Assembly (NCBI GenBank): GCA_949285455.1
Contig: CASDXP010000012.1
Span: 1-59,611 of the forward strand
Reading direction: 5' to 3'
Source: an uncultured bacterium
Lineage (GTDB): Bacteria > Bacillota_I > Bacilli_A > RFN20 > CAG-826
DNA length: 59,611 bases
Positions 33,658 to 42,748 of the stretch are shown in pieces; the first letter of the stretch is position 1; each line of letters starts with the position of its first letter. Under the pieces are notes generated by a model. It was not told the DNA's origin. It searched no databases and saw nothing but the letters and a program-made list of their open reading frames with translations. The translations under genes were made by a program, and so were the position numbers.

Positions 33658-33686
33658 TTTACATAAGTAATTATATTTGCTAATAT
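33658..33686 (+). promoter_or_regulatory. promoter of the rpsF-ssb-rpsR operon
   Basis: A -35 box TTTACA (33658-33663) and a -10 box TAATAT (33681-33686) are 17 bp apart. The start would be near 33693, giving a 75-base leader that contains a short ATCGCTT/AAGCGAT hairpin (33719-33741) before the GGGAGGTG ribosome site. I could not make out the CCG-bulge structure of the known S6:S18 leader. Confidence 0.65.
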
Positions 33687-33767
33687 ATTTAACGTTAGGC
33701 AAAACTTTTTGTCTCTCTATCGCTTAAAAAAATAAAGCGATCAAATTGACCAAAGGGAGGTGTACAG

Positions 33768-34055
33768 ATGAAAAAATATGAGATTATGTACATTCTAAAG
33801 GCAAGCTTAAATGAAGAAGACCGTGCCGCCCAAATTAAACGTCTCGAACAACGTTTAACCGATAATGGTGCACAAGTAGTCAAGACGAATGAGTGGGGTT
33901 TGAGAACTCTCGCTTATGAAATCAATCACGAAACGAAAGGCTACTACGTCGTCCTCAAAATTAACGCTCCTAAAGAAGCACTTGACGAATTCTCTCGTCT
34001 TACTCGTATCGATCCAAACGTCATACGTTATCTCATCACTGTCGATCAAGACTAA
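33768..34055 (+). CDS. rpsF: 30S ribosomal protein S6
   Basis: The 95-residue protein has the S6 start KYEIMYILKASLNEEDRA and the WGLRTLAYEINHETKGYYV core. It binds S18 and 16S rRNA in the platform of the small subunit. It starts the rpsF-ssb-rpsR operon with a strong GGGAGGTG site. Confidence 0.97.
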   Translation: MKKYEIMYILKASLNEEDRAAQIKRLEQRLTDNGAQVVKTNEWGLRTLAYEINHETKGYYVVLKINAPKEALDEFSRLTRIDPNVIRYLITVDQD

Positions 34056-34073
34056 TATAGGAGGTATTAATCT

Positions 34074-34502
34074 ATGATTAATCGAATCATTCTCGTCGGG
34101 AGACTAACCCGCGACCCAGAACTTCGCCGTACGAATAACGGCTTATCAGTTGCGACATTCACAATCGCTAGCGACATGAGAGGTAGACAAGCGGATGGTC
34201 AAAAAACTACGCTATTTATTACTTGTACTTGTTGGAACACGACCGCTGATAACGTCGCTAAGTTCACTCATAAGGGTTCCTTAGTGGCCGTGGATGGACG
34301 TCTTACACAAAGGACGTTTGAACGTCGCGATGGTGGAAAGCAAACTGTCAACGAAATTATCTGTGATTCCGTCCAATTCTTAGAACCACGTTCTCAAGAA
34401 GAAGCTATTGCTTCTGGAATCGATGATGCACCAGGCTACGCTCCAGACCCAGAAACGAACGATGATCCTATTGATGTTACGAACGACGACTTACCATTTT
34501 AA
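34074..34502 (+). CDS. ssb: single-stranded DNA-binding protein
   Basis: The 142-residue protein has the OB fold (MINRIILVGRLTRDPELR at the start), an acidic Pro/Asp-rich linker and the C-terminal DDLPF tip that recruits replication and repair proteins. It lies between rpsF and rpsR as in most Firmicutes, preceded by AGGAGG. Confidence 0.97.
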   Translation: MINRIILVGRLTRDPELRRTNNGLSVATFTIASDMRGRQADGQKTTLFITCTCWNTTADNVAKFTHKGSLVAVDGRLTQRTFERRDGGKQTVNEIICDSVQFLEPRSQEEAIASGIDDAPGYAPDPETNDDPIDVTNDDLPF

Positions 34503-34531
34503 AAACAATCATTGATTAGAAAGGTAAAAAT

Positions 34532-34762
34532 ATGGCTTTTAAGAAAATTAGACCACGTCGTAAAGTTTGTCATTTTGACAAGAATAGAAAAGCACCTATC
34601 GACTATAAAGATGTCGAATTGCTTTCTAAATTTATCACTCCAAGCGGAAAGATTGCTTCCCGTCGTAGCACGGGTACATGCGCTCTTCACCAACGTGAAC
34701 TCGCAAGAGCAATCAAAAACGCTCGTTACATGGCCTTACTCCCATACGTTAGTAACGATTAA
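34532..34762 (+). CDS. rpsR: 30S ribosomal protein S18
   Basis: The 76-residue protein has the S18 core [20 protein letters not shown] and [15 protein letters not shown]. It forms a heterodimer with S6. It is last in the operon and followed by a terminator at 34790-34817. Confidence 0.97.
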   Translation: MAFKKIRPRRKVCHFDKNRKAPIDYKDVELLSKFITPSGKIASRRSTGTCALHQRELARAIKNARYMALLPYVSND

Positions 34763-34789
34763 TTAAGGCTTAATTTGGCATTTGAAAAT

Positions 34790-34817
34790 AAGTGGCTCCA
34801 TGCGAGTCACTTTTTTA
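34790..34817 (+). terminator. terminator of the rpsF-ssb-rpsR operon
   Basis: AGTGGCTC (34791-34798) pairs with GAGTCACT (34804-34811), with one G-T, around a five-base loop. A run of six T follows. Confidence 0.8.
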
Positions 34818-34902
34818 TTATTTTTTAAGCCTTCGATATAATACTTCATTCATTTTTATAAAAATGTGATGGTATATTATACCAATTGCTTCTTGTTTAA
34901 TA

Positions 34903-34908
34903 TATAAT
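34903..34908 (+). promoter_or_regulatory. -10 box of gdpP, probable leaderless start
   Basis: A perfect TATAAT ends nine bases before the gdpP ATG at 34918. No Shine-Dalgarno sequence is present. The matching -35 box is not clear. Confidence 0.5.
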
Positions 34909-34917
34909 ATAAACACT

Positions 34918-36954
34918 ATGTCAAAGAAATTACGTGAATTTAAAATATTTGCTTTCATCCTTAACGCATTAGAAATTGCTTTCTACATCCTTTTTATCAT
35001 CTTTTATCATTTCAATATTTTTAACACTCAATCGTCCATTCAATCACCAATCTATATTGCCATTATCGGAGCAGGGCTTGTTCTCATCGATTTAATTTAT
35101 CTTTGGTTCTGTTTAGTAAGTCTTACAAGATCGAAACAAAAATCGAATTTAAAGGCTGCTGAAATTATCGGCTCTGACGTTCAAGAAGCTTATAACTTTG
35201 GGATGATTGGTTTAGTGGTTATCGACGATAACAATATGGTTTTATGGTCGAACGAATTATTCAGACAAAGACAAATTAATATCATCGATTACAACATTTT
35301 CGATTGGCAGCCTGAATTAAGAAAACTTATCGACTCTAATGAAAATGAAACAGTGAAAATCGATATTAATGAACGTAATTATGAAGTGAAATATCTGTAT
35401 AATGCCGGTCTTTTCATCTTTAAAGATGTGACGGAATACGAAGAAGTTTTCAAATATTCAAAAGAGCAAGCACCTGTCATCGGCATCATTATGATCGATA
35501 ATTATAGTGAGACGAGCGATAATCAGGAAGATACAAATGATATTGTTTCTAAAGTTAAAAACGCTATTTTTGAATACGCAAAAGAATATGATGTTTTGCT
35601 TAGACGTTACCGTAGTGATGCTTACTTAATTCTATGCAATTTTAAATCGCTAGAGCAAATGCAAAATGATTCTTTCTCGCTTCTCGATAGAGTGCATGAA
35701 TTATGTGCGAAAGAAGATACACCTTTAACTCTTTCGATTGGTATCGCTCACGACTTCCCTGACGTCAATAAGCTTTACGATATGGCAACTTCAGCCTTAG
35801 ACATTGCGATGTCACGTGGCGGTGACCAAGTGGTCGTTTCTAAATACGGTAGTGACCTAGAATTCTACGGTGGCAAAACTGCTGCGCAAGAACAACGTAA
35901 CAAAGTTAAAGTGCGTGTCATGGCCGACTCTTTATTAAGTTTAATTAAAGCTAGCTCTAATGTCGTCATCATGGGTCATACGATGATGGATATGGATGCT
36001 TTAGGATCTTGTTTTGGCATTAAAGCCATTGCTGATTATTGTCACAAACCTTCCATTATTGTCTATGATCCTAAACTTACGGAAAAGAAGACGCGCAATG
36101 CTCTCATCGCTTCATTTACACGCGAAGAAGTGCAACGTTTAACTATTTCTCCTCACGATGCTTTATCTCGCATTAAATCTAATACGTTACTCGTCGTCTG
36201 CGACGTTCATAGACCAAATATGACGATGGCTCCTAAGCTTTTAGAAAAAGCGACAAAAATTGTCGTCATCGACCATCATAGGCGAGCGGAAGATTTTATT
36301 GAATCACCAGTTTTTAGTTACATTGAACCTAGTGCTTCTAGTGCTTCCGAATTAGTGGCAGATTTAATCTATTATTCATCCACTAATCCGCGCATCGAAC
36401 TACCGAGTGCTTATGCAACTTTGATGTTATCAGGTATCTTTTTAGATACGAATTATTACAAATCTAAATCTAGCGGTATTCGTACATTTGAAGCTTCGAT
36501 GATTTTAAAAGAATATGGGGCGGACAATTCTCTTGCGGACGATTTCTTAAAAGATGAATTCGAAGAATATTCTTTAATTACACGTATCATCGCGACGATG
36601 AAAACGCCATATTATGGTATCGTCTACTGCGTGAGCGATCCTAAAGATATCATCGAAATTGCTACTTTAGCAAAAGTGGCGAATAGATGCATGGCTTTAA
36701 AAGGTGTAAATGCATGTTTTGTCATCGGCAACACTGGCGAAAAAGAGACGAGAATTTCAGCGAGAAGCGACGGCACCATCAACGTACAATTGCTCATGGA
36801 AAAGATGGGCGGTGGAGGTCATTTCACTGGAGCGGCTGCCGCTTTTAGAAGTTCATCACCTGCAAAAGTAGAAGAATCATTATTGAATGTTTTAAGTGAA
36901 TACTTAAACGATGCACGTTTAGCAGAACAACCCAAGAGTGGTAGAAAGGATTGA
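34918..36954 (+). CDS. gdpP: cyclic di-AMP phosphodiesterase GdpP
   Basis: The 678-residue protein has two N-terminal membrane helices (about residues 10-70), a PAS-like domain, a degenerate GGDEF domain (about 180-320) and a DHH/DHHA1 phosphodiesterase. GHTMMDMDALGS, DHHRRAEDF and GGGGHFTGAAAA are the catalytic and binding motifs. It breaks c-di-AMP down to 5'-pApA and so affects osmolyte balance and cell-wall stress. Its place before rplI and dnaB is conserved. Confidence 0.97.
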   Translation: MSKKLREFKIFAFILNALEIAFYILFIIFYHFNIFNTQSSIQSPIYIAIIGAGLVLIDLIYLWFCLVSLTRSKQKSNLKAAEIIGSDVQEAYNFGMIGLVVIDDNNMVLWSNELFRQRQINIIDYNIFDWQPELRKLIDSNENETVKIDINERNYEVKYLYNAGLFIFKDVTEYEEVFKYSKEQAPVIGIIMIDNYSETSDNQEDTNDIVSKVKNAIFEYAKEYDVLLRRYRSDAYLILCNFKSLEQMQNDSFSLLDRVHELCAKEDTPLTLSIGIAHDFPDVNKLYDMATSALDIAMSRGGDQVVVSKYGSDLEFYGGKTAAQEQRNKVKVRVMADSLLSLIKASSNVVIMGHTMMDMDALGSCFGIKAIADYCHKPSIIVYDPKLTEKKTRNALIASFTREEVQRLTISPHDALSRIKSNTLLVVCDVHRPNMTMAPKLLEKATKIVVIDHHRRAEDFIESPVFSYIEPSASSASELVADLIYYSSTNPRIELPSAYATLMLSGIFLDTNYYKSKSSGIRTFEASMILKEYGADNSLADDFLKDEFEEYSLITRIIATMKTPYYGIVYCVSDPKDIIEIATLAKVANRCMALKGVNACFVIGNTGEKETRISARSDGTINVQLLMEKMGGGGHFTGAAAAFRSSSPAKVEESLLNVLSEYLNDARLAEQPKSGRKD

Positions 36955-36958
36955 GTAG

Positions 36959-37411
36959 ATGGAAGTCATTTTACTAAAAGATATTAAAAGCCTTGGTAAG
37001 AAAGGCGATATAAAGAAAGTGAGCGACGGCTACGCTCAAAACTTTTTAATCCCACAAAAATTAGCGGTCAAGAAGACTGATGAAACGCTTAACGCTAAGA
37101 AGCGTGAAGATGCAAAAATTGCCAAAGAATTAGAAGAGAAGAAATTAGCCGCTATCGAATTAAGAAGAGAATTAAATGATAAAGTCGTCGAATTTGACGC
37201 TAACGTTGGTCAAGATGGAAAGATGTTTGGCTCCATCTCTTTAAAACAAGTAGAAGAAGGCTTAAAAGAACAATTTGGAATAGTCGTTGATAGACGTAAA
37301 ATAATTGACACACCTGCTTTAAATTCGATTGGTTATCACAATGTCAAAATTGAATTGTGGAAAGGAGTAGTAGCGACTTTTAAAGTGAATATTAAGGGTC
37401 GTAATAAATAA
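36959..37411 (+). CDS. rplI: 50S ribosomal protein L9
   Basis: The 150-residue protein has the N-terminal L9 signature EVILLKDIKSLGKKGDIKKV with GYAQNFLIPQKLA, the long connecting helix, and the C-terminal rRNA-binding domain. It follows gdpP by four bases. Confidence 0.97.
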   Translation: MEVILLKDIKSLGKKGDIKKVSDGYAQNFLIPQKLAVKKTDETLNAKKREDAKIAKELEEKKLAAIELRRELNDKVVEFDANVGQDGKMFGSISLKQVEEGLKEQFGIVVDRRKIIDTPALNSIGYHNVKIELWKGVVATFKVNIKGRNK

Positions 37412-37416
37412 TATTT

Positions 37417-38913
37417 ATGCCTAGAAGAAAAGATATTACTCCCGTTCCATCATATAATACCGAAGCAGAACGCGCCGTGCTCGGCGCAATGCTACGCTTT
37501 AAAGATGCTTATATTGACGTTTTAGGTTCTTTATCTAGCGAAGATATCTATCCTCTTAATCGAGCGAATAAATTAGTGTTTGAAGCGATCGAAAAATTAG
37601 CGGAAAACCGTGAGCCAATCGACATTAAAACGACGACAGATCAACTTATTAAAAATAAGAGTATCGATGAAGTGGGTGGACCTGAATATTTATTTGAATT
37701 ATCTGATGCTTCTTTGGGCTTAGCGAACTTAGAAGCTCATATTAAAATTGTCAAAGATCACTCCTCTTTAAGAAAATTTATGCACGCCATTCAAGAAGTG
37801 GAAAAAGAATATTATGAAGAACCAATTGAAAATATTTCCGATTTTATCGGAGCGGGCGAGCAAAAAATAAAAGATGCTTCTAAAACACGTCGCGTCGAAG
37901 ATTTTATCGGCTCAAAAGAACTTGCGGAAAGAGTTTCAAAAAGTGTCGAAACAGTGCGTGCCGCGAACGAAGATAACGTTACAGGTATCACGACAGGTTA
38001 TACGCGTCTTAATTATTTGACGCATGGCTTCCAAAAAGGCGAATTAACAATTTTAGCCGCTAGGCCTAGCGTCGGTAAGACCGCACTATCTTTAAACATG
38101 GCTTTCTTGGCCTCTAGAAAGGCTAATGTACCAGTCGCTTTCTTCTCGCTTGAAATGAACGCTGATACAATTGGTCAACGTCTTGCTGCAGCAAGAAGTA
38201 CCGTGCCACTCGATGCCATCATCACAGGTAAATTGACTGATAAACAAAAAGCTCATCTTTCTAGTGGCTTAAAAGAATTAGCGGATACGAAACTTTACAT
38301 CGATGCGACTGCGAATGCTTCGCTTATGGATATCGTCGCTAAGTCGAGAAAATTATATGCTGAACATCCTGATTTAGGATTAATTGTCATCGACTATTTA
38401 GGTAAGATTACTAACACACAAAAATTTGAATCTAGACAAGTAGAAGTTCAATATACCGTAGGGGCTATTAAAAACCTAGCTAGAGAATTACAAGTCCCAG
38501 TCCTGCTCGTCACACAATTATCAAGAAAAGTTGATGATAGACCTAATAAAAGACCAATTATGTCAGATTTGCGTGAATCAGGTATGATTGAACAAGAAGC
38601 TGACGTCATCATGTTCATTTATCGTGATTCGTATTATGAAAATCAAGGTGTGACTTCTGAAAAGAAAAAATATCGTAATATGGATGAAGATGAAAAACGC
38701 ACTTTAGCGCAGGAAGTAAGTGAACGTGAAAAAGAAAAGCAGATGAATTTAGCAGAAGGGGTCGTACCTGTTGAAGTAAGCGTCGCTAAAAACCGTAACG
38801 GTCAAACTGGCATTGCACCTTTACTTTTCTACATGAAATATGGTCGCTTTGATAATCCTTCTAGAGAATATGAAGAACAAATGATTAGAAATATTAATAG
38901 CGAGGATGAATAA
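37417..38913 (+). CDS. dnaB: replicative DNA helicase
   Basis: The 498-residue helicase has an N-terminal helical domain (about residues 1-120) and a RecA-like C-terminal domain with Walker A ARPSVGKTAL and MSDLRESGMIEQEADVIMFI. About 50 extra polar residues with a long helix (about 420-455) precede the last strand. It unwinds the fork as a hexamer. There is no good Shine-Dalgarno sequence; it starts five bases after rplI, so translation is probably coupled. Confidence 0.96.
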   Translation: MPRRKDITPVPSYNTEAERAVLGAMLRFKDAYIDVLGSLSSEDIYPLNRANKLVFEAIEKLAENREPIDIKTTTDQLIKNKSIDEVGGPEYLFELSDASLGLANLEAHIKIVKDHSSLRKFMHAIQEVEKEYYEEPIENISDFIGAGEQKIKDASKTRRVEDFIGSKELAERVSKSVETVRAANEDNVTGITTGYTRLNYLTHGFQKGELTILAARPSVGKTALSLNMAFLASRKANVPVAFFSLEMNADTIGQRLAAARSTVPLDAIITGKLTDKQKAHLSSGLKELADTKLYIDATANASLMDIVAKSRKLYAEHPDLGLIVIDYLGKITNTQKFESRQVEVQYTVGAIKNLARELQVPVLLVTQLSRKVDDRPNKRPIMSDLRESGMIEQEADVIMFIYRDSYYENQGVTSEKKKYRNMDEDEKRTLAQEVSEREKEKQMNLAEGVVPVEVSVAKNRNGQTGIAPLLFYMKYGRFDNPSREYEEQMIRNINSEDE

Positions 38914-38915
38914 GT

Positions 38916-39674
38916 GTGGAAATTTATATTTTAGCCTCTGGCTCAAAAGGCAACGCAACACTTATAAGTGATGGTCGCATCACTTTTATTATCGATTGTG
39001 GTTTGAGCAAGCCTGACTTGCAAAGAAGATTAGATAAAACACCTTATACATTCGATGATATTTCTTTTGCTTTATTTACTCATGAACATAGCGATCACAT
39101 CAAAGGTGCGGGCGCATTTAAAGATATAGTTAGATACGCTCCAAGCGGAGTGATTGAAAAAGGCGAATTTGATCGCACCGTCGAACCTAATAAAACCTTT
39201 AAAGAAGGTAGATTTAAAATTACTCCAATTAAAACAAGCCATGATACACCCCATCTAAGCGTGGGCTATATTATCGAAAATAACGGCGAATCCCTGTTAT
39301 ATTTGACTGATACTGGGGCAATTTTTGAAGAAGATTGGCCTAAATTAAAAAATTTAAATTATTACATTATCGAATCTAATCATGACGTTAAAAAATTATT
39401 CATGACGAATAGACCGCCTGAATTAATCGCACGTATTTTATCTGATTATGGTCATCTTTCTAACGAAGATAGCGCACTTTATATGTCACATTTTGTTGGT
39501 ACGAGCACTAAGCTTATCGTCTTAGCGCATCTTTCAGAAGAAGCCAACACTCCTGAACTTGCTCTATCAGCTTATCAACGCATCTTTTTAAAAGAAAGAA
39601 TTCATTTCGATTTATCTAAAATCATCTGCGCGAAGCAATGGGATGTGACGATCGTTAAAGGCCATGAAAATTAA
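38916..39674 (+). CDS. walJ: metallo-beta-lactamase fold hydrolase, WalJ/YycJ-like
   Basis: The 252-residue protein starts at GTG after GAGGATGA and has the metal motif THEHSDH, with ASGSKGNAT at the N-terminus, typical of the YycJ/WalJ exonuclease-like family. In Firmicutes it lies near dnaB or walRK. Relatives act as DNA nucleases in repair. It overlaps rlmH by 11 bases. Confidence 0.9.
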   Translation: MEIYILASGSKGNATLISDGRITFIIDCGLSKPDLQRRLDKTPYTFDDISFALFTHEHSDHIKGAGAFKDIVRYAPSGVIEKGEFDRTVEPNKTFKEGRFKITPIKTSHDTPHLSVGYIIENNGESLLYLTDTGAIFEEDWPKLKNLNYYIIESNHDVKKLFMTNRPPELIARILSDYGHLSNEDSALYMSHFVGTSTKLIVLAHLSEEANTPELALSAYQRIFLKERIHFDLSKIICAKQWDVTIVKGHEN

Positions 39675-40137
39675 AATTCTTTGCGTCGGCAAAATCAAAG
39701 AAAATTCTTTAACTAATTTAATTGAAGAATATTTAAAAAGGCTTTCTAAATACACGAATGTAGAAGTAATCGAATTAAAGGAAGTTAATTTAAAATCCCT
39801 TAGTGAAAAAGATATTCTTAACGCTTTAGTTTTAGAAGGAAAAAACATTTTAAATTGCATTAAGAAAGAGGATTATGTTATTTCTTTATGTGTCGAAGGG
39901 AAAGCTATAGATTCCTTGACGTTCGCTAATAGGATTGGTGAATTAAGGGGAAGTGGAAAGGATATCATTTTTGTCATCGGCTCTTCTTATGGATTAAGTG
40001 AAGAAGTAAAATGTCGTAGCGATTTAAAATTATCTTTTTCAAAGATGACTTTTCCTCACCAATTAATGCGCTTAATTTTATTAGAACAAATATATCGTAG
40101 TTTTAAGATTATCAATCGAGAAACTTATCATAAATAA
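39664..40137 (+). CDS. rlmH: 23S rRNA (pseudouridine1915-N3) methyltransferase
   Basis: The 157-residue SPOUT methyltransferase has FVIGSSYGLSEEV, the SAM-binding knot, and the C-terminal SFSKMTFPHQLMRLILLEQI with a final YHK. It methylates helix 69 pseudouridine 1915. It closes the rpsF-to-rlmH block. Confidence 0.96.
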   Translation: MKIKILCVGKIKENSLTNLIEEYLKRLSKYTNVEVIELKEVNLKSLSEKDILNALVLEGKNILNCIKKEDYVISLCVEGKAIDSLTFANRIGELRGSGKDIIFVIGSSYGLSEEVKCRSDLKLSFSKMTFPHQLMRLILLEQIYRSFKIINRETYHK

Positions 40138-40142
40138 AAAAA

Positions 40143-40164
40143 TAAACATCTAATAAGATGTTTA
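40143..40164. terminator. terminator between convergent rlmH and HAD genes
   Basis: TAAACATC (40143-40150) pairs with GATGTTTA (40157-40164) around a six-base loop; A-rich and T-rich flanks let it serve either strand. Confidence 0.6.
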
Positions 40165-40194
40165 GAAACTTAATAACAAATATTTAAATTAATT

Positions 40195-40986
40195 TTAATC
40201 AATTAAATTAAAATGCTTCATGGCTTTGGCCCAGCCATCATTTTCGCAGTTATCAGTAACGTAATCAGCAATAGCTTTCACTTCGCTTTTAGCATTACCC
40301 ATTGCGACACTTGTGCCAGCAAATTGTAACATTTCGATATCGTTTAAAGCATCGCCAATGCAAAGGATATCATCTGTGTTCCAGCAAAAATAGTCTAAGA
40401 CTGCGAGAACGCCCTTAGCCTTATCGCTATCTTCAGGCATGATGTCGACAGCAAATTCATCCCATCTCGCCGATTTACAATTTCTTAGATGTGGTAAAAA
40501 TAATGATTCATCTAATTCATCGCAAAAAGCGATAGCTTGGTAGACGACTCTATCGTAATGATCTTTAAAAGTGCGCGGTTGAGGAAATCTTGTCCCATAT
40601 TTTTCATGAGCGGATATGACGCGATCATCAATATAATTGATGTGGCCAGCATTTTCTTCAATTAAAGTTAAGCCAAATTTCAAACGTTTAGAAAATTTAA
40701 TCAAAGCATCGACGACATCTTCTGGAATAGGGTAACGATAGATAATTTTTCCATCGATTATAGCGTTTGATCCATTCATAGTAATAAGACCATCAGGATG
40801 GATAATATCTAAAATTCCTGTCTTACGAATAAGGTAGAAATTTCTTCCAGAACAAAGAAAAACTTTAATGCCTTTAGCTTGCATTTCTTCGATAGCCTTA
40901 ATCGCGCTTTCGGGCACTTTTTTCAGCTTATGAGAAAATAAAGTCTCATCAATATCTGTTATTACGGCTTTAATTTGCTTATTCAT
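40195..40986 (-). CDS. Cof-type HAD phosphatase
   Basis: The 263-residue protein has the HAD nucleophile motif TDIDETLF (Asp11, Asp13), the SGR loop, and the C-terminal GDALNDIEML motif with a C2-type cap between. Relatives dephosphorylate sugar phosphates or cofactors such as FMN or PLP; the substrate is not predictable. AAAGGAG precedes the ATG. It is divergent from the 41023 gene with only 36 bp between the start codons. Confidence 0.9.
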   Translation of the reverse strand: MNKQIKAVITDIDETLFSHKLKKVPESAIKAIEEMQAKGIKVFLCSGRNFYLIRKTGILDIIHPDGLITMNGSNAIIDGKIIYRYPIPEDVVDALIKFSKRLKFGLTLIEENAGHINYIDDRVISAHEKYGTRFPQPRTFKDHYDRVVYQAIAFCDELDESLFLPHLRNCKSARWDEFAVDIMPEDSDKAKGVLAVLDYFCWNTDDILCIGDALNDIEMLQFAGTSVAMGNAKSEVKAIADYVTDNCENDGWAKAMKHFNLID

Positions 40987-41005
40987 CTTACTCCTTTCTA
41001 AATTT

Positions 41006-41014
41006 TATTATACA
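41006..41014 (+). promoter_or_regulatory. overlapping divergent -10 boxes
   Basis: Within TATTATACA the plus strand offers TATTAT or TATACA as a -10 box, 8-11 bases before the ATG at 41023. The minus strand offers TATAAT (41012-41007) for the HAD gene. The two promoters therefore share the same DNA, and the rightward mRNA would have almost no leader. Confidence 0.5.
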
Positions 41015-41022
41015 ATTATTTT

Positions 41023-41361
41023 ATGAACTATCCGGAATGGCAACATTTAACACTTCTGATGGATGAAGAGAATCCGCATTGTAATCTCTACCAGTTGGAT
41101 GAAGATTGCTTTTTCTACATTGAGCCGGCTTTTTATACGCAGTTAATGGGCATGAAGGACCGTCATCCGGAAAGCTTTCCGCTTATTATAAAAGAAATAG
41201 AAGAAGTAGTCAAAAAACATAAGAAAGTAATATTTACGAGTAACTATGAATATCCTCAAACAATTAAAGAAGGTTTCATCTATCGTGAAATAGAAGATAT
41301 ATGTGATCCTTTGCTCATCTTCGTCGAAGATAAGTCGCGCGGTTCAGATTATGGAGATTAA
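41023..41361 (+). CDS. small protein of unknown function
   Basis: I do not recognise this 112-residue acidic protein. It has no signal or membrane segment and contains aromatic-rich motifs (EDCFFYIEPAFY) and a Lys-rich helix near residue 65-75. It ends two bases before the ATP-grasp-like gene and is surely cotranscribed with it. The upstream -10 box suggests a leaderless mRNA. Confidence 0.7.
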   Translation: MNYPEWQHLTLLMDEENPHCNLYQLDEDCFFYIEPAFYTQLMGMKDRHPESFPLIIKEIEEVVKKHKKVIFTSNYEYPQTIKEGFIYREIEDICDPLLIFVEDKSRGSDYGD

Positions 41362-41363
41362 TT

Positions 41364-42251
41364 ATGCGTAGAGCGCTCATAGTTTATGATTCACGTAGCA
41401 AAAATCCCAAGGAAATGAAAACCCAAATCGGGGCTTTCATTAAAACTTTAAAATCTTTTCGTATTAAATCACGCACTGCAGAAGCACGCGCGGCGTTAAA
41501 ATATGTCGAGCAAGAGAAAAATAATTTAGATGTCGTCTTATTTTTAGCGAGTGATTATCTTTTAGAAAAAAGAATTGAACTTAATGGCGTCCCATGCGTG
41601 AATGCACCTATCATGAATCACATTTTGGAAGATAAATATGTCCTATTTGAATTATTGAAAAAATATCACATTGAAACACTTAATTACGTTAAACTTCCGC
41701 ATCTACTTTTTGGTTATCCAAGAAATTATTTGAAAGTTTTAGATATGATTAAAGCGCAAAAAATTTCTTTCCCTTTTTATCTTATTCCAAGATATCGTAG
41801 CGAAGAATTGAAAAACGGTTACTACGACATCCAAAATTTTTCTAAATTAGAAGAATTATTATCTATAAATAAAGAGGTTGATTTTCTCGCCTTATCTAAG
41901 TCACCTTCTCCTTTTATTAAATATACTTTCTATCTTGCTTACGATAAGCCTATCGCTACTTTCATCGAAGGGGTGGATAAACATATGCGTCCTTACATTC
42001 ACGGTGTGAAATTTAAAAAAGTACCAGAGAGTGTAGCCAGGGCAGCTTTAAAAATCGCGAGTGTCTTAAAATTAGATATTTCACGCATTCAAATAGGTTT
42101 AATGTATGATAAAACTTTTAGATTATTAAAAGTTGAAAGTGGTCTAGATACTTTAAGATATGAAAATGCTTCTCGTTTCGATTTAACTTATCGTATTTCA
42201 AAAGCTATTAAGAAAAATCTTCCAACCTTATTTAAGCGCATTGGCGGATAA
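41364..42251 (+). CDS. ATP-grasp-like protein, RimK-type
   Basis: The 295-residue protein has the plan of a RimK-like ATP-grasp ligase. There is an N-terminal alpha/beta segment, NAPIMNHILEDKYVLFELLK (resembling NxxxxxxxxxDKxxxxxxL before the ATP-binding domain), and a C-terminal MYDKTFRLLKVESGLD in place of the usual Asp/Asn metal-binding ending. The binding residues look partly degenerate. Ligases of this group join amino acids to peptides or cofactors; no substrate can be read. It forms a two-gene unit with the 41023 gene. Confidence 0.6.
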   Translation: MRRALIVYDSRSKNPKEMKTQIGAFIKTLKSFRIKSRTAEARAALKYVEQEKNNLDVVLFLASDYLLEKRIELNGVPCVNAPIMNHILEDKYVLFELLKKYHIETLNYVKLPHLLFGYPRNYLKVLDMIKAQKISFPFYLIPRYRSEELKNGYYDIQNFSKLEELLSINKEVDFLALSKSPSPFIKYTFYLAYDKPIATFIEGVDKHMRPYIHGVKFKKVPESVARAALKIASVLKLDISRIQIGLMYDKTFRLLKVESGLDTLRYENASRFDLTYRISKAIKKNLPTLFKRIGG

Positions 42252-42284
42252 AAAAACTGCGCCTTATAAAGACGCAGCTTTCTT
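42250..42284. terminator. terminator between convergent ATP-grasp and aconitase X genes
   Basis: CTGCG (42257-42261) pairs with CGCAG (42273-42277), extended by CTT/AAG inside and A/T flanks outside. It can act on both strands. Confidence 0.7.
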
Positions 42285-42304
42285 AAAAGATTAGTGTAAA
42301 TTTT

Positions 42305-42748
42305 TTATAGAATGGTTACTGTACCATCTTCTTTAACTTCGACTTGATCACCACTTTTAATAGTGTCTAAAAATTCTTTTCCTAAACCATCGATTGCGAT
42401 GACGCTAGAATCATTCCAAACTTTCGCTAAGACGATACCAGATGCGGCGAGGGAATCAATGCTTTCTGAAAATAAGAAGCAACTTGGATTGATGCCCATA
42501 GCACAGACTGTTTGGATGACTAAGCCACCGGTGGTGGAACCGATTGTAATAGGAAGGCATAAGGCTTTGCCTGTAATATTTTTTCCGTACAAATCCGGGT
42601 TATTTTGGTCACTAGCGATAACTTGTTTAGCATTTTTTAAAGCACTTTTTTGAAAAGTTGCTAAAGTGTTAACGCCTTGATGAGAAACGATAGCTTCGCC
42701 TTTAAAATATCCGCTTGCGAGGACGCGCCCTTTAAATGTTTTCATCAT
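42305..42748 (-). CDS. aconitase X small (swivel) subunit, DUF126
   Basis: The 147-residue protein has the swivel-domain motifs KGRVLASGYFKGEAIVSH and LPITIGSTTGGLVIQ. It overlaps the large-subunit gene by four bases. The two-subunit form corresponds to type IIb aconitase X. A second ATG three bases later fits the AAAGGAGG site slightly better. Confidence 0.9.
   Translation of the reverse strand: MMKTFKGRVLASGYFKGEAIVSHQGVNTLATFQKSALKNAKQVIASDQNNPDLYGKNITGKALCLPITIGSTTGGLVIQTVCAMGINPSCFLFSESIDSLAASGIVLAKVWNDSSVIAIDGLGKEFLDTIKSGDQVEVKEDGTVTIL

Noticed and set aside
33560-33767. S6:S18 ribosomal leader motif before rpsF
   Set aside because: A short hairpin is present, but I could not find the conserved CCG bulge, so I list only the promoter.
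3519-38913. Mollicutes-type code with TGA as Trp
   Set aside because: TGA ends several intact genes (hipB, gdpP, mfd, the 8830 gene) and Trp is TGG at conserved positions.
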